Assembly (NCBI GenBank): GCA_963575745.1 | Contig: CAUYUJ010014560.1 | Location: 519,328-583,327 of the forward strand | From: Prorocentrum cordatum | Lineage: Eukaryota; Sar; Dinophyceae; Prorocentrales; Prorocentraceae | Direction: 5' to 3' | DNA length: 64,000 nucleotides | Shown here: in pieces, positions 21,510-31,509 of the stretch | Layout of the letters: every line of letters starts with the position of its first letter | How positions within the stretch are numbered: position 1 is the stretch's first letter | Notes under the pieces: model-generated | What the model was told of the DNA's origin: nothing | Seen by the model: only the letters and a program-made list of their open reading frames with translations | Database searches by the model: none | Position numbers and translations under genes: made by a program

Positions 21510-23093
21510 TTGCTTTATGTTCGGCGATGGCGGGCGTCGCGGGGGGGGGGGGGGGGGGCGCGACGCAGCTCCCTCCCCGCCGCGCGGCTTTGGCGCCGCA
21601 GCCGCGCCCGCGCAAGCGACGCGACGAGCGACGAGCGACGAGCAGCGACAACGACGACGACGCGAGCAGCGCGTAGGTGGCGATATGCCCCGCTGCGCCC
21701 GCGCGCGCCACAACGCTCGCGTGCACCACAGCGCGCGCGCGCAGTGCCGCGGCGTCTGCGTACAACGCAACCACCGCGTGCAACGCAGCGCCTGCGTGCA
21801 CCGCGGCGCCTGCGTGCACTGCAGCGCCAGCGCGCGCGTGCACCGCAGCAGACGCGCGCAACGCAGCGCACGTGCACGCCGCGACGCTCGCGTGCATGCA
21901 GCGCCTGCGCACGCAACAACGCGCGTCTACACCGCAGCATCCGCGTGCAACGCAGCGCCAGCGCACGCCGCAGCGCCTGCGCGCGTAGGACAGGTGGAAG
22001 GATCAGGCGCGCGAGGGCCCGCTGCGGACAACTCGGCGCCACGCCAGGATAAGCGCTGATTATCGAATGCGACGTTTTCCCTCCTCCCTCCTCTTCCACC
22101 CCACCACCTCCCCCTCCTCCCCCTTGCCCCTTGTCGCGCGGGTTGGCGCTGCAGCGCGCGCGCGTCTCAGCGCGCGCCGCAGAGCGGCCGATTGAATCGG
22201 TCCACTTGGTTCTCGGACGGCCAATTTAGCTGGGGCCTCCTGGGCGCAGACGGGGGGGGGGCAAGGGCGGCGCGGGCGGGCTCGGGAAGACTCGTGGATT
22301 CCAGCGGCGCTCCGTTGCCCATAAGGGTCACTATCAACTGTTTCCTGTGGATTCCACAAGCGCCCCATTTTGTCAGAAGGGTTCGTTATAAAATTCTATC
22401 TACAACAGTGGCGCTGCGTCGCACGCGGTTGCGGCGGTGCACGCAGGCGCCGCTGAGCACGCAGGCGCTGCAATGCTTGTGCGCCGGTGCTGCGTTGCAC
22501 GCGGCCGATGCGGCGCGCGCAAGAGCTGCGGCGTGCACAAGAGCTGTCGCGCCCGCAGGCACGGTGGCACAAACTGACGCTGCGTTGCACGCGGCTGATG
22601 TAGTGCACGCAGGCGGCGCGGTGTACGCAGGCGCCGCGGTGCACGCAGGCGCCGCGGCGTACGCAGGCGTTGCGGCGCAAATCGCCGCCTGCGCGCCGGC
22701 GCGACCCGCCCTCCGCCATTCCCAGGCATTCCCAGACACCGCCGGCGCGAAACGCGACGACATCGACCCCCTCCACCCGACCCTAGATGATTGCCTCCAT
22801 CGGCCTGGAATGAAACAAAACAAGCTTCAACCCCGTCCGCGCGCGCGACGACTATGAGCGACGAGCCGCGAGCCGCGAGCGACGACGACGACGAGAACGA
22901 CGACGACGACGACGACGACGACTGCGGACCAGACTCCCGCGCGGATTCCAAAGCGGGCACCTGCGCGGATCCCAGAGCGCACGGCGGCAGTGCCCGGAAC
23001 GCACTGGGGCGGGGGGGGGCGCTGCGCCATGGCGGGGGGGGGGGGGCGGGGGCAATGGCGCCCGCCACGCCCCGGGCCATGAAGAAACGGGCC
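21510..23093. mobile_element. Non-autonomous TIR element, long copy (inside retrotransposon 1)
   Basis: The left end (GGAACGCGTTGCTTTATGTT from about 21511) and the reverse complement of the right end (CCCGTTTCTTCATGGC, ending near 23090) form imperfect terminal inverted repeats that include TGGCGGGCG on both sides, each followed inward by long G/C runs. It shares both ends and the inner modules (GCGACGAGCGACGAG; CACGGCGGCAGTGCCC) with a shorter copy at 51917-52654. Two 18-bp repeat arrays in opposite orientation (about 21710-21990 and 22385-22700) lie inside. No transposase is seen. It splits gag from protease, so it inserted after the retroelement. Confidence 0.75.
21710..21990. repeat. 18-bp GCCTGCGTGCACCGCAGC array in the TIR element
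   Basis: About 15 degenerate copies of GCCTGCGTGCACCGCAGC. A second array in reverse orientation lies at 22385-22700. The unit is a multiple of three and contains no stop in several frames, which explains the many Ala/Arg/Cys-rich open frames across it. Confidence 0.8.
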
Positions 23094-23099
23094 CATGCT

Positions 23100-25184
23100 G
23101 GAGCGTTCAACTTTCTCAGCCGTTTCTTTCTTGTCTTCCGCTAGCTCCCTGGGCTGCTCGTCGACGCACGTCGGGCAACGACGGCAATGCGCGCGAACAA
23201 TCTGGAGCGCTGCCGCGATTAGTTGCGAGATCGTGCGGACGCGCGCCTGGGGAGCGCAGCGCCGCGTGCTACTCCTTCTTGGTCTTGCGCCCGCAATCCT
23301 TGCAGGTGCGAGCAATGAACCGAGCGCTAGAACCGACCCCCGAGATATTCGCGCAACCTCTGGCAGCGGAGGACTTGGAGGTTTCTCCTTCAGGCCAAAA
23401 GAAGAACTCGAAGAATGCCAAACCTTGCCGCTGGAAACTTTCGGCCCCGAAACTCTCAGAAACTGCCCGTCTTCCTTGCGAGTGCAGTTGCTACCGGCCC
23501 ACCCTATGAACAGAAGCGGATCCTCACTTGGTTTCTTCACCATGCGACCCCAATCCACGTTGTCTGGGGCATTCCTGAGAACGCGACCACGACTAAGGCC
23601 TGCGCGCTGACCCGAGGCAAACATAATATCCTGACCACGGACAGAGATATGATCCGAAACAGATTCCCCCTCCTCAAACTCCACCAGAAACACTGGCCAT
23701 AGAATAAGATCCGGTCGGGCGAACAGCCATGAACCCAAGAGTACCCCCTCGGCCTCTGCAGAGGCCCGAAGACTCTTTTCCCAGAGCTCTGGAGGCCCCT
23801 GAACCGGGGCGGCGTCGGTCAGCCCCATGCAACTCTCGCGGACACGATGCTCAGCGCGGTTGCGCTGCAAGCTTCGCTGCCCGTCGCCCCCCCCCCCCCC
23901 CCCCCCCCTCATTCCGCGCCCTGCGACGCAAGACGCGAGAAGAGAAAGAAGAGCAGAAACGAGAAACACCAGGATCCATCCTATCAGCTCCTGCTTGCTC
24001 CTAATGATCTGGTGAGGGATTGATGGCGAAGCAGCGCCAGAACTGACGGATGCGAACTCTCGTTCGCCATCGTCTTCGCGCAACTGGACATGGCGCTCGC
24101 CAGTGCCTCCAGCGTGCGCTACCGTTGCCGTTCTGCGCTTGCCCTTGCATTCAGGGCACCCGGACCAATGGCCTGTTTCGCGGCGGGTCTTGGATTGCGA
24201 GCGTTTCTTGATCTCCTGGAGCCGCTTCTTGCGATTTTCCAGGGGCGGTCCTCCCTTACCGCCCCCCCTGGGCGACCGGGGCGTGCAATGGCAACTCTTG
24301 CATCCGCTCTTGCCCCTGCCCTTGCCCCTCCCCATCGACGCCTAGATTGGCGACCCAAACCTCTTGGATCGCGTCGGAAGCTTCTCCCCCGCGCATCCGG
24401 CCTTGACCATCTCGTCTAACGCCTCGAAATCGATCGCCCCAGCCGCGCTCTGGCGCATAGCCGGACGCGTAGTGTCCGTAGGGACTCAGCTCCTCAAGCA
24501 ATGCTCCTCCTGCTCGTACCATCCTTCATCAACAGTGCAGAAGCCGCGTTGCGGCCTGGAGACGCGCACCTTGCCCTTGCCCTTGCCCCTGTTCTGGTCG
24601 CTGGGTCTGGGCAGCGTCCACGTCGAAGAGCTGGAGCCTTTGCCAGACTCACCCTTGCCTTCTTGGCGGATGTGTATGCGGCTGTGCTGGAGGATCAAGA
24701 CGTCCTTGATATTGTCGAAGGTTGTCACATGTCCTGCGCGTGTCAACGCCATCAGGTTCTCCGAAGGCGAGGTCCAAGAGAAGGGAGCCAAGCACATCGC
24801 CGCTCATCAAGTTCTTGGGATCGAATTTGGGCACAAGGTTCCACCAGCGCTTCATTCGGGATATGTATGAGACCATCGACTCACCGTGCTGCCGAGACAA
24901 TGGTCCATATGGTTTCTGCCCCACGTGGAACCGGATCTTCGCTTTCTTGCGCCTCCATGGGGAAGAGTGAAATACGAATCGCCAGCACCAGCTGATCGAT
25001 CCCATTCGGAGTCAGAAGCACGTCCTTGCCGATATCCATGGCAATATCGAATACGTCAACTCTGAAGCCTTCTACAACCTTGTTGACAGCTGCGGTGTTC
25101 ACGTGTTGTTGTGGTGCACCCGTCTCTTGATCCACTGAGGCCAAGGCGGCACTCATGCGCATCTAATTCCTTTTCGTGAGACAT
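23100..25184 (-). pseudogene. gag region of retrotransposon 1
   Basis: Capsid-like gag, upstream of protease. A genuine ATG at 25182-25184 begins SHEKELDAHE, and the frame then changes within a few codons. The diagnostic piece lies in 24649-25005: RQHGESMVSYISRMKRWWNL then PKFDPKNLMSGDVLGSLLLD. This ESM-Y-R-WW-LD spacing is characteristic of dinoflagellate copia gag. Downstream pieces are Gly/Lys-rich (GRGKGRGKSGCKSCHC) with a possible zinc knuckle, GHWSGCPEC, near 24185. The 23100-24335 open frame extends into the TIR element. Several frameshifts; not functional. Confidence 0.72.
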
Positions 25185-25390
25185 GGTCACCGTGCCGTCG
25201 TATATGTAGGAACCACTCTTCGTTTCGGACCGCGGCAGCGCGTCGGCGCTCGGCCGATAGCGAAGAGAAGAAAGTGCCATGGCGCGAGGCTAAATCCCCT
25301 AGCGAGGAAAACTGCCAGTACAGAAAGCAAAGAGAGGTAGTGCGACACTCTCTAATGAGACGTGCGCGCAGTGGTACGATACGGGGATCG

Positions 25391-25513
25391 TGTGGTAGCT
25401 CCGCTACCAGTGGGATTCTGATGCGTTTTAGCGCAATGGCAAAGAAGGGGCCCCTAGAGGTCAAACGGCGGCGAATGGTGCATGTACACACGTGACACAC
25501 GCACTATCTCACA
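25391..25513 (-). repeat. LTR (5' copy) of retrotransposon 1
   Basis: TGTGGTA...TCTCACA, matching 14293-14427. No primer-binding site beginning with TGG is visible immediately inside it on the minus strand. The sequence just outside it, from 25514, holds no target duplication that I can match. Confidence 0.88.
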
Positions 25514-26500
25514 TCGTTGTTGACTATACATGGACATTATCTTTCGGAGGTCCGCGCGGGCTTCCTGGGTTGGCGTTCGAGGACCCCCCTTCGAGCCACG
25601 CGGTGCCCCTGGCACGCTCAGCGAGCCGGAAAAGGAGGGAGGTGGGCTCTGCGCCGATCCGAGAAATCCGCGCGGGCATCCGAAAGACTTGTGGCTGTCT
25701 TGCCCTCCTTCGAACATCGCTGGAACGTCCCGTCACGTTCGCGGGAGCATCCTAACTGGGACCACAAAAAAAAACCTCATTGCCGATGCAGCGGCGACGT
25801 CGGGACGGAGAAGACAGGCTACAAGTCGCGCCGCATCGCCGATGCATCGGCGGTCCGGTGCAATCCCCGTCCTCGTTTGCCTTGGCCACACTTGGGAGGC
25901 CTGGAAGTGTCCCTCGCCCCAGGCGCAGGCTGGAGTGACCAACGTTTTTCTGGAGGGGCGCCATCGAATGTCCAGCCCAAGCCAAGAGGTGCGAGAACGG
26001 CGACAATGACGCGCAGACACAAGGAGAGAGCAATCCATGCTCCACGAGGGGGATCGCGATCGGGGGGCGTCCAGGGAATGTCTCCGAATACGCTGCAGTG
26101 CCAACGGCATGTTTAGGCGCGTCAGGTCGCATGATAGCATCTATATACTTTCTGAGTGCGGCCACCACCCTGCGAAATACATCTCTGAGAAAACTCCTCC
26201 GAATCCAAGCGTTCCTTTCGACCCCAGGGCATCCCAAGACCGACCCATGAGGGCTGCAAGATGGCCTGGGGGCGGGTCAAGACAGAGGCCCCAAGATGCC
26301 TGCAAGGGGCCCGAAATGCATTCTTCAGCAACGACCCAGAAACCATACTCATTAATTAACCTGACGAAGGACCCATACAGATGCAGCTGCGAGTACCGCG
26401 AGGGAGATGAGACGAAGGAGGGGGGCGCGCAAACTCCGACTAGCTTTCGTAGCCAGCGCGCCGCAGCAAGAACGAAGCGCGGGGCAATGCGGACAAAAAG
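25514..26500. other. No gene seen; palindromic dispersed motif inside
   Basis: Several overlapping frames are open but none resembles a known protein. 25770-25855 contains a GCCGATGCA/TCGGCGACGTCGG motif related to 42405-42490, including a 16-bp perfect palindrome at 25837-25852 (CGCCGATGCATCGGCG). Confidence 0.5.
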
Positions 26501-26501
26501 T

Positions 26502-27265
26502 CTTCGGTGGAACTCCCTATGGGGCCACGAACCGTGTGAGGAGTGTGCCGAATTGGGTGGAGGGGACGCATGTAAAATGTGCCATTGGGGACTTCGGTGG
26601 AGCTCCCTATGTGGCCACGAACCGCGTGAAAGGTGTGCCATAATCCATGGCGGGGGCGCATGTGAACTGTACCACTGGGGCCTTCGGCAGAGCTCCCTAA
26701 GGGGCCACGAACCGTGTGAGGGGTGCGCCGAAATAGGTGGCGGGGACGTATGAAATCTGTGCCACTGGGACCTTCGGTAGAGCTCCCTATGGGGCCACGA
26801 ACGGAGAGAAGGGTGTGCCGTAATGAGTGGCGGGGAGGCATGTAAACTGTACCACTGGGGCCTTCGGTGGAGCTCCCTATGGGGGCAAACCACGTGTGAG
26901 GGGTGTGCCGAAATAGGTGGCGGGGACGCATGTCAACTGCGCCACTGGGGCCTTCGGTGGCCTGCGGGGACACGAACCGTGTGAGGGGTGCGCCGAAATG
27001 GGTGGCGGGGACACATGTAAACTGCGCAACTGGGGCCTTTGGTGGAGCTCCCTATGAGCAACCGTGTGAAGGTTGGGCCGAAATGGGTGGCGGGCACGCA
27101 TGTCAACTGTGCCGTTGGTGCCTTCGGTGGAACTCCCTATGGGGCCACGACCGCGTGAAGGGTGTGCCGTAATGGGTGGCGGGGACGCATGTAAACTGCG
27201 CCACTGGGGCCTTCGGTGGAACTGCCTACGGGGCCACGAACCGCGTGAGGGGTGTGCCGGAATTG
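26502..27265. repeat. 90-bp tandem repeat encoding a Cys-rich 30-residue unit
   Basis: CTTCGGTGGAGCTCCCTATG starts units at 26502, 26592, 26682, 26772, 26862 and 26952 (90 bp each), then at 27037, 27122 and 27211 after indels. In one plus frame a unit reads CEGCAEIGGGDACKLCHWG between tryptophans, a CxxC-x8-CxxC pattern. Stops appear in some copies (for example TGA near 26751). The minus strand is open across 26141-26893. Confidence 0.9.
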
Positions 27266-27270
27266 GTACG

Positions 27271-27330
27271 GTAATGGCGGCGACGATGATGACGATGATG
27301 ACGATGATTACGGGGATGCTGGTGTGATGA
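27271..27330. repeat. GATGAC microsatellite
   Basis: Imperfect GATGAC/GATGATG triplets directly after the 90-bp array. Confidence 0.85.
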
Positions 27331-28182
27331 TGATGACGATAAGGTTATGCGCAGAGCAGAGGGCAGAGGCAGGGATGGGATGAGGGAGGAGGAAGAGGAG
27401 GAGGAGAACGCGGGGCGCTGTCTCTTCAAAATGAGGGTCCGACACCACAGGATGGTTGGGAAAAAAACATCTAATCCTATGCATTAAAAGCTTTTCGGTC
27501 TAGTACGGGTTCAGGGATATCTCGAAGGCCTCCAAGACAGTCCCACACGGCCCCATCTGACAATTCCCCAGGACGTTCCAAGACAGCCCCAAAACATCCC
27601 CAAGACCTTCACAGACTACTACAAAAAGACCGCTCCAGAACAGCCCAAAGACCCGGCCAGGCGGCTTCCAGACGGTTCTTACCAACTCTCTTCCAGAGAG
27701 CTTGGTAGCACCATCGCGCCCAAGACGGTCCGAGGGAACAGGGGTCCGCGGAGGCGAAAGCCCCGTAGAACCATCGATCACTGAACCTGTTCGGGAGAAC
27801 TCGGTGGATTCATTCCGCGATGGACGCGCCTCGACGCTGAGATGGCACGGTGACGGGGATTGTCACAGGAATCTTGATCAGTAGACGAAAACCCGCAAGG
27901 CAAGGCGCCATAGCCTTCATGGCGCCCCCCCGACCCTCCAAGACTAAGGATGAGCGCTGGAATCCCTGACCCCAATCTCCTTCAGAACGCTTTTGAAGCA
28001 TTCCAGCGGGGAAGCATACCTCTAAAATTTCGAACTCGGGGCAAGGGTCGTGGGTTCAGCTGGTGAGTGGAAGCATGACTGACGCAATCCTGAGAGAGAG
28101 AGAGAGGAAGAGCGAGACGATGAAGAAGAATGTGTACACGTACACCGCGGAACGACTTGGCGCCTGATAATGGCCGTCAGGC
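27331..28182. other. No gene seen
   Basis: GC-moderate sequence with a short GAGA run near 28090. No homology is recognised. It forms the 3' flank of COX2B. Confidence 0.4.
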
Positions 28183-29084
28183 TCACTCCTTGTACCACTT
28201 CTTGGCGTGCGCCGCGTAGGTCTCTGGTGAGACGGCCTCAACGACGATCGGCATGAAGCCGTGCAGCGTGCCGCATAGCTCCGAGCACTGCCCGTAGAAG
28301 ACGCCCTCGCGCTGGATGAAAGTGGTGATACGGTTGATGCGGCCTGGGGTAGCATCCGTCTTGACGCCAAGGGAAGGAACGGACCAGCTGTGGATGACAT
28401 CCTGCGGAATAGTGCCAAAATGTGCTGCGAAACTCACGGAAGAATAATTGCACTTAGAACGACCCTCGGCATGGAATGAAACGATCACAGGGCCGTCTAG
28501 GTGCCAGAACCGTCGCGAAAGTGACGCGAAGCTCCCTGCCTTCCTCCGCAAAACTTGTACCTCGTGGGCAGCTGGCTTCCAGGCAGGAGGGCGGCCCTGA
28601 ACGCCCACAGGCCCCTCACGCAGGCACCTCCACGGTCACCAGACGCGCCTCTGGCGCATCGGGTTTTGCTTTACAGCGCACCAACACAAACGCCTAGCCA
28701 GACCCACAAGCACCAGATTGGCGTGAACCGCTTCCATCTAGGGCCCCGGAGGGTGCGCGCACCGATGCTAGGCTCAGGGCCCCCTAAACTGGGACATTGC
28801 TAACCAAGACTTTGAAAATTAAACTGGAGACAACGAAGAGAGGAGAATGTTTCGACCCACGGCTGCAATGCTCTTGGGCGCGCCACCCTCCTGGTTTTAT
28901 CAGGAGTCCCCGTCTACGGGGCCCTGGAGCCCAGGGTGTGCTTGTCCGGTCGCTCGCGTGCTACCGCAAGGGTTGGCACTCCGCGCTCCTGGCCGGTGAC
29001 GAGGAAGCGGATGTGTGTCCGCGTGGGCAGCGTCAAGCGCTTGTCTACCTCCAGCACGCGGACCATGCCGGGCTTCAGGTCCTC
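28183..29084 (-). CDS. cox2b: Cytochrome c oxidase subunit 2, C-terminal half (nuclear COX2B), two exons seen, 5' incomplete
   Basis: This is the CuA domain of mitochondrial cytochrome oxidase subunit 2, which accepts electrons from cytochrome c in the intermembrane space. Upstream exon 29084-28989 encodes [20 protein letters not shown] to RFLVTGQ. Downstream exon 28401-28183 begins [16 protein letters not shown] and ends AKKWYKE-TGA. CuA ligands are all present: His in DVIHSW, Cys-x3-Cys in GQCSELCG, then His and Met in LHGFMPI. The exons join in frame across a 587-bp intron (28402-28988) whose both ends carry CAGGA, so the junction sequence is the same wherever the cut is placed. The first exon seen is preceded by an AG acceptor, so further exons (targeting peptide, rest of the N-terminus) lie upstream but were not found. 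cox2 is known to be split and nuclear in dinoflagellates and apicomplexans. No frameshift or stop: likely functional. Confidence 0.95.
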
Positions 29085-29620
29085 TCGAGGTGGGCGAAAA
29101 AGGTGGGATAGCAGAGGCTGGCGGCGCGCCCAGGGGGGCAGGCAGGGGGGGGGCGGGTCTCCTCGAAGGCTCAAAAGGCCTCTGGCCTTTTGGGAGGTTT
29201 TCTGAATAATCCGCGAAGCCAGTGGGGGGCTTACCCAATCAGCCCATGCAGCTGGTTCTCATATACTGAGGAAAGTGCCTGGCAGAGAAGCCACAGCCAG
29301 CTGCACGCAGCAATTTTCGTAGTCCCCCCTTCCTCCATCGTGGGGGGCCACCAGAACTTGACATTTTTTCATACCCCAAGGGATCTCGAGAGGGCCCGAT
29401 GAACCCCCAAAGCCTCGGACACCACCAGAGCCACAATCCCTGCGGCTCTTTAGCCTGTGCCAAAGGCCGTGCGACGGGACGGCAAGAGAACAGTGCGAAG
29501 CCACATTGCCATAAGTCAAATACGAAAGTAAGTGCAAAGCCCATAATACGCCTGCACGCCCTGTCGCGACGGGCTTGCGCTCTCAGCCGAGCCCGGCAGT
29601 GCCGGGCAAGAGTCCCAGGG
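29085..29620. other. Probable upstream intron of COX2B; nothing else seen
   Basis: Begins at the acceptor of the first recognised COX2B exon. No CuA-upstream segment or targeting peptide was recognised on the minus strand here. Confidence 0.4.
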
Positions 29621-29742
29621 AGAGAAGGAGAGAGAGAGAGAGAGTGAGAGAGAGAGAGAGCGAGAGAGAGAGAGAGAGGAGGAGGAGGAGGAGGAGGAGG
29701 AGGAGGAGGACGAGGAGGAGGAGGAGGAGGAGGAGGATTTTT
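29621..29742. repeat. GAGA then GGA microsatellite
   Basis: About 60 bp of GA dinucleotides followed by about 60 bp of GGA triplets. Confidence 0.95.
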
Positions 29743-30789
29743 CCATCACATGCACTCCTCGCGCAGCCCGCCAGGCCCACAGCAAAAACCCTGGTCCCGC
29801 ACTGTTAGGGCAAATGCGTGTGTCACGGAATCGGTGCAGGAGCTGTTGCACCAGGAGGAACATTGGAACGCCTTATTCGAATAAGACGAAGCGTCGGGAG
29901 CATAAAACATAAGCCCACTGCCATCATGCGTACGCGGAATGATACGAATTTCCCCCGTTCTCGTATCGGTGAAACCTCAATGGGACAGGGGAGGGCGAGC
30001 AAGAAAGGGGGGCAGGAGGCAGAAGGGGGAGGAGGAAGAAGAAGAGGAGGCAGAAGCCAGAGTGGAAAGAGGGGAAGGGCAGTCCTGACCCCGCTAGGGG
30101 ACGGACGAAGGATCCTAAGCAAAGCCTCGGACCCACCCGCAGAAACGAAGAAGGGGAGAAGGAGGCAGAGGGCGGAGAAGAAGAGGAAGCGGGGGAAGAC
30201 GAAGAGGGAGAATGGGCAGCGTGGTCGCCAAAAACGGCTGCCACGCACAACAGTTGCTTTAAACCATGGCCCCCGCCAGAAATAAAAAAGCACCGGCCAC
30301 AAAGCGGGGGAGGGAGGAGAGAGAGAGAGAAAAGGAAGAGGACCGGAAGGGGAAGAGAAGCACGACAGTCACCAGATCACAGCGCGAAGCTCCACTGACA
30401 GACAAATCGCCCGAGTGAACAGAACAGTGAAGAAGAAGACGCAATCACTAGAAAACGCCACAAATATATTGATAATAGCGGTACCGCTGGACCTGCCACA
30501 CAAAACGGAAGCCGAGGCCAGACAGCGCGGCTGACCGGAGAGGCCACGCGCCTGCCTGGGCAGCCCCCACCTTACATACAACTCCCAAGCGTCGGTCCCC
30601 GAGCATGGGCACGGACCCTGGGGAGAGGCTAGAAGAAACTACACACCATCTACATGCATAACAAAAGGAAAAAACCAGAAGGGTAGAGGAGGAGGAGGAA
30701 CGCGCATTCACGGCCTGCGAGGCCCTCGGCCCTGGATGCCCTGGAGCACCTCGTGGAAACCAGATATTACCCACGTCGTCCCAAATAAC
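29743..30789. other. No gene seen; purine-rich tract 29985-30355
   Basis: 29985-30355 is strongly purine-biased (AGGGGA, GAAGAAGAGG). Open frames on both strands follow from that bias. COX2B upstream exons could lie here but none was recognised. Confidence 0.4.
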
Positions 30790-31509
30790 CACGATGCCAT
30801 GTTTGATGGGGTACGTCAGCGTCGGGATGCCGCGTGGGCTCTGGGGCTTAGTGACGTGGTGCTCGACACACTTATCGACGTGGTACTCGACACACTTCGC
30901 TGTCACACGGGAGGATGTCGACGTCGAGCTGCTGATCCAAGTCATGCTGCTCCGCGTCCGCGTGGCGGTCTGGACGGGCAGTGCCTGCGCGGGAGCTGGC
31001 ACGGGAGTCGGCGAGCTGGACGGTGAGGGAGTCGGTGAGCTGGCAGGTGCGGGAGGTAGCGATCTGGACGGTGCGGAAGTCGGCGAGCTGATCGGAGAGG
31101 GAGTCGGCGGGCTGGTCGGTGCGGGAGTCGGTGAGCTGGCCGATGCGAGAGTCGGTGGGCTGCTCGGCGCGAGACCCCGCGCTGATTGTCTTACGAATGG
31201 ACGTCGACGTGGAACTGCTGGTCCCTGTCGTGGTTTTCCGTGTGGAATGGCTGGTCCTCGTCGTTCTGCTCCGGCACGTGGGACTCGCCCAGCTCAGGGA
31301 CGTCGACGTAGCGCCGCGGATCCTGGACGTAGTGCTCCGCGTGGAGCTGTGGGTGTCGGTCGCGATGTTTAGCGACGTGGTACTCGTCGCGCCGCTTGCC
31401 CCAGGAGGTGGATGTCAACGTCGGGCCGACGGTCCTGGTTGCGGTGCTCCACGTAGGGCCGCGAGTCCCGGCCGCGTTGCTTAGCGACGCGGCACGTGCC
31501 GCGCTGCGT
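30790..31509. repeat. Degenerate 24-bp repeat and GTGGTGCTCCGCGTGGAGCTG family
   Basis: 31005-31175 is a roughly 24-bp repeat (GTGCGGGAGTCGGTGAGCTG core; eight residues per unit, GVGELDGA-like). Around it, at 30890-30990 and 31195-31400, are diverged copies of a GACGTCGACGTGGAGCTGCT / GTCGTGGTGCTCCGCGTGG unit that also occurs near 40805-40880 and 59.7-62.5 kb. Confidence 0.65.

Larger units (their letters stand above)
14293..25513 (-). mobile_element. Ty1/copia-like LTR retrotransposon 1, complete order but decayed
   Basis: Direct repeats of 135 bp (14293-14427) and 123 bp (25391-25513), both TGTG...CACA, bracket 11.2 kb. Reading the minus strand the order is LTR, gag, protease, RapZ-like region, integrase, RT, RNase H, LTR, the copia order. 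Every module is split by frameshifts or stops, and a TIR element is inserted between gag and protease at 21510-23093. No matching 5-bp target duplication is visible (AAACG on the left, TCGTT on the right). The element is old and not autonomous as it stands. Confidence 0.88.

Noticed and set aside
25372-25390. tRNA 3'-end-like sequence ending ACCA beside the 5' LTR of retrotransposon 1
   Set aside because: It is in the wrong orientation to be a primer-binding site for a minus-strand element, and no cloverleaf could be drawn.
28404-28608. Upstream extension of the COX2B open frame
   Set aside because: The extra 68 codons have no COX2 similarity, and the true preceding exon (ending RFLVTGQ) lies 587 bp upstream, so this is intron.
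30448-31002. Missing COX2 N-terminal exon (WQVQRYRYYQY piece)
   Set aside because: It lacks the expected tryptophan/tyrosine spacing of COX2 before the CuA domain and shows no splice context.
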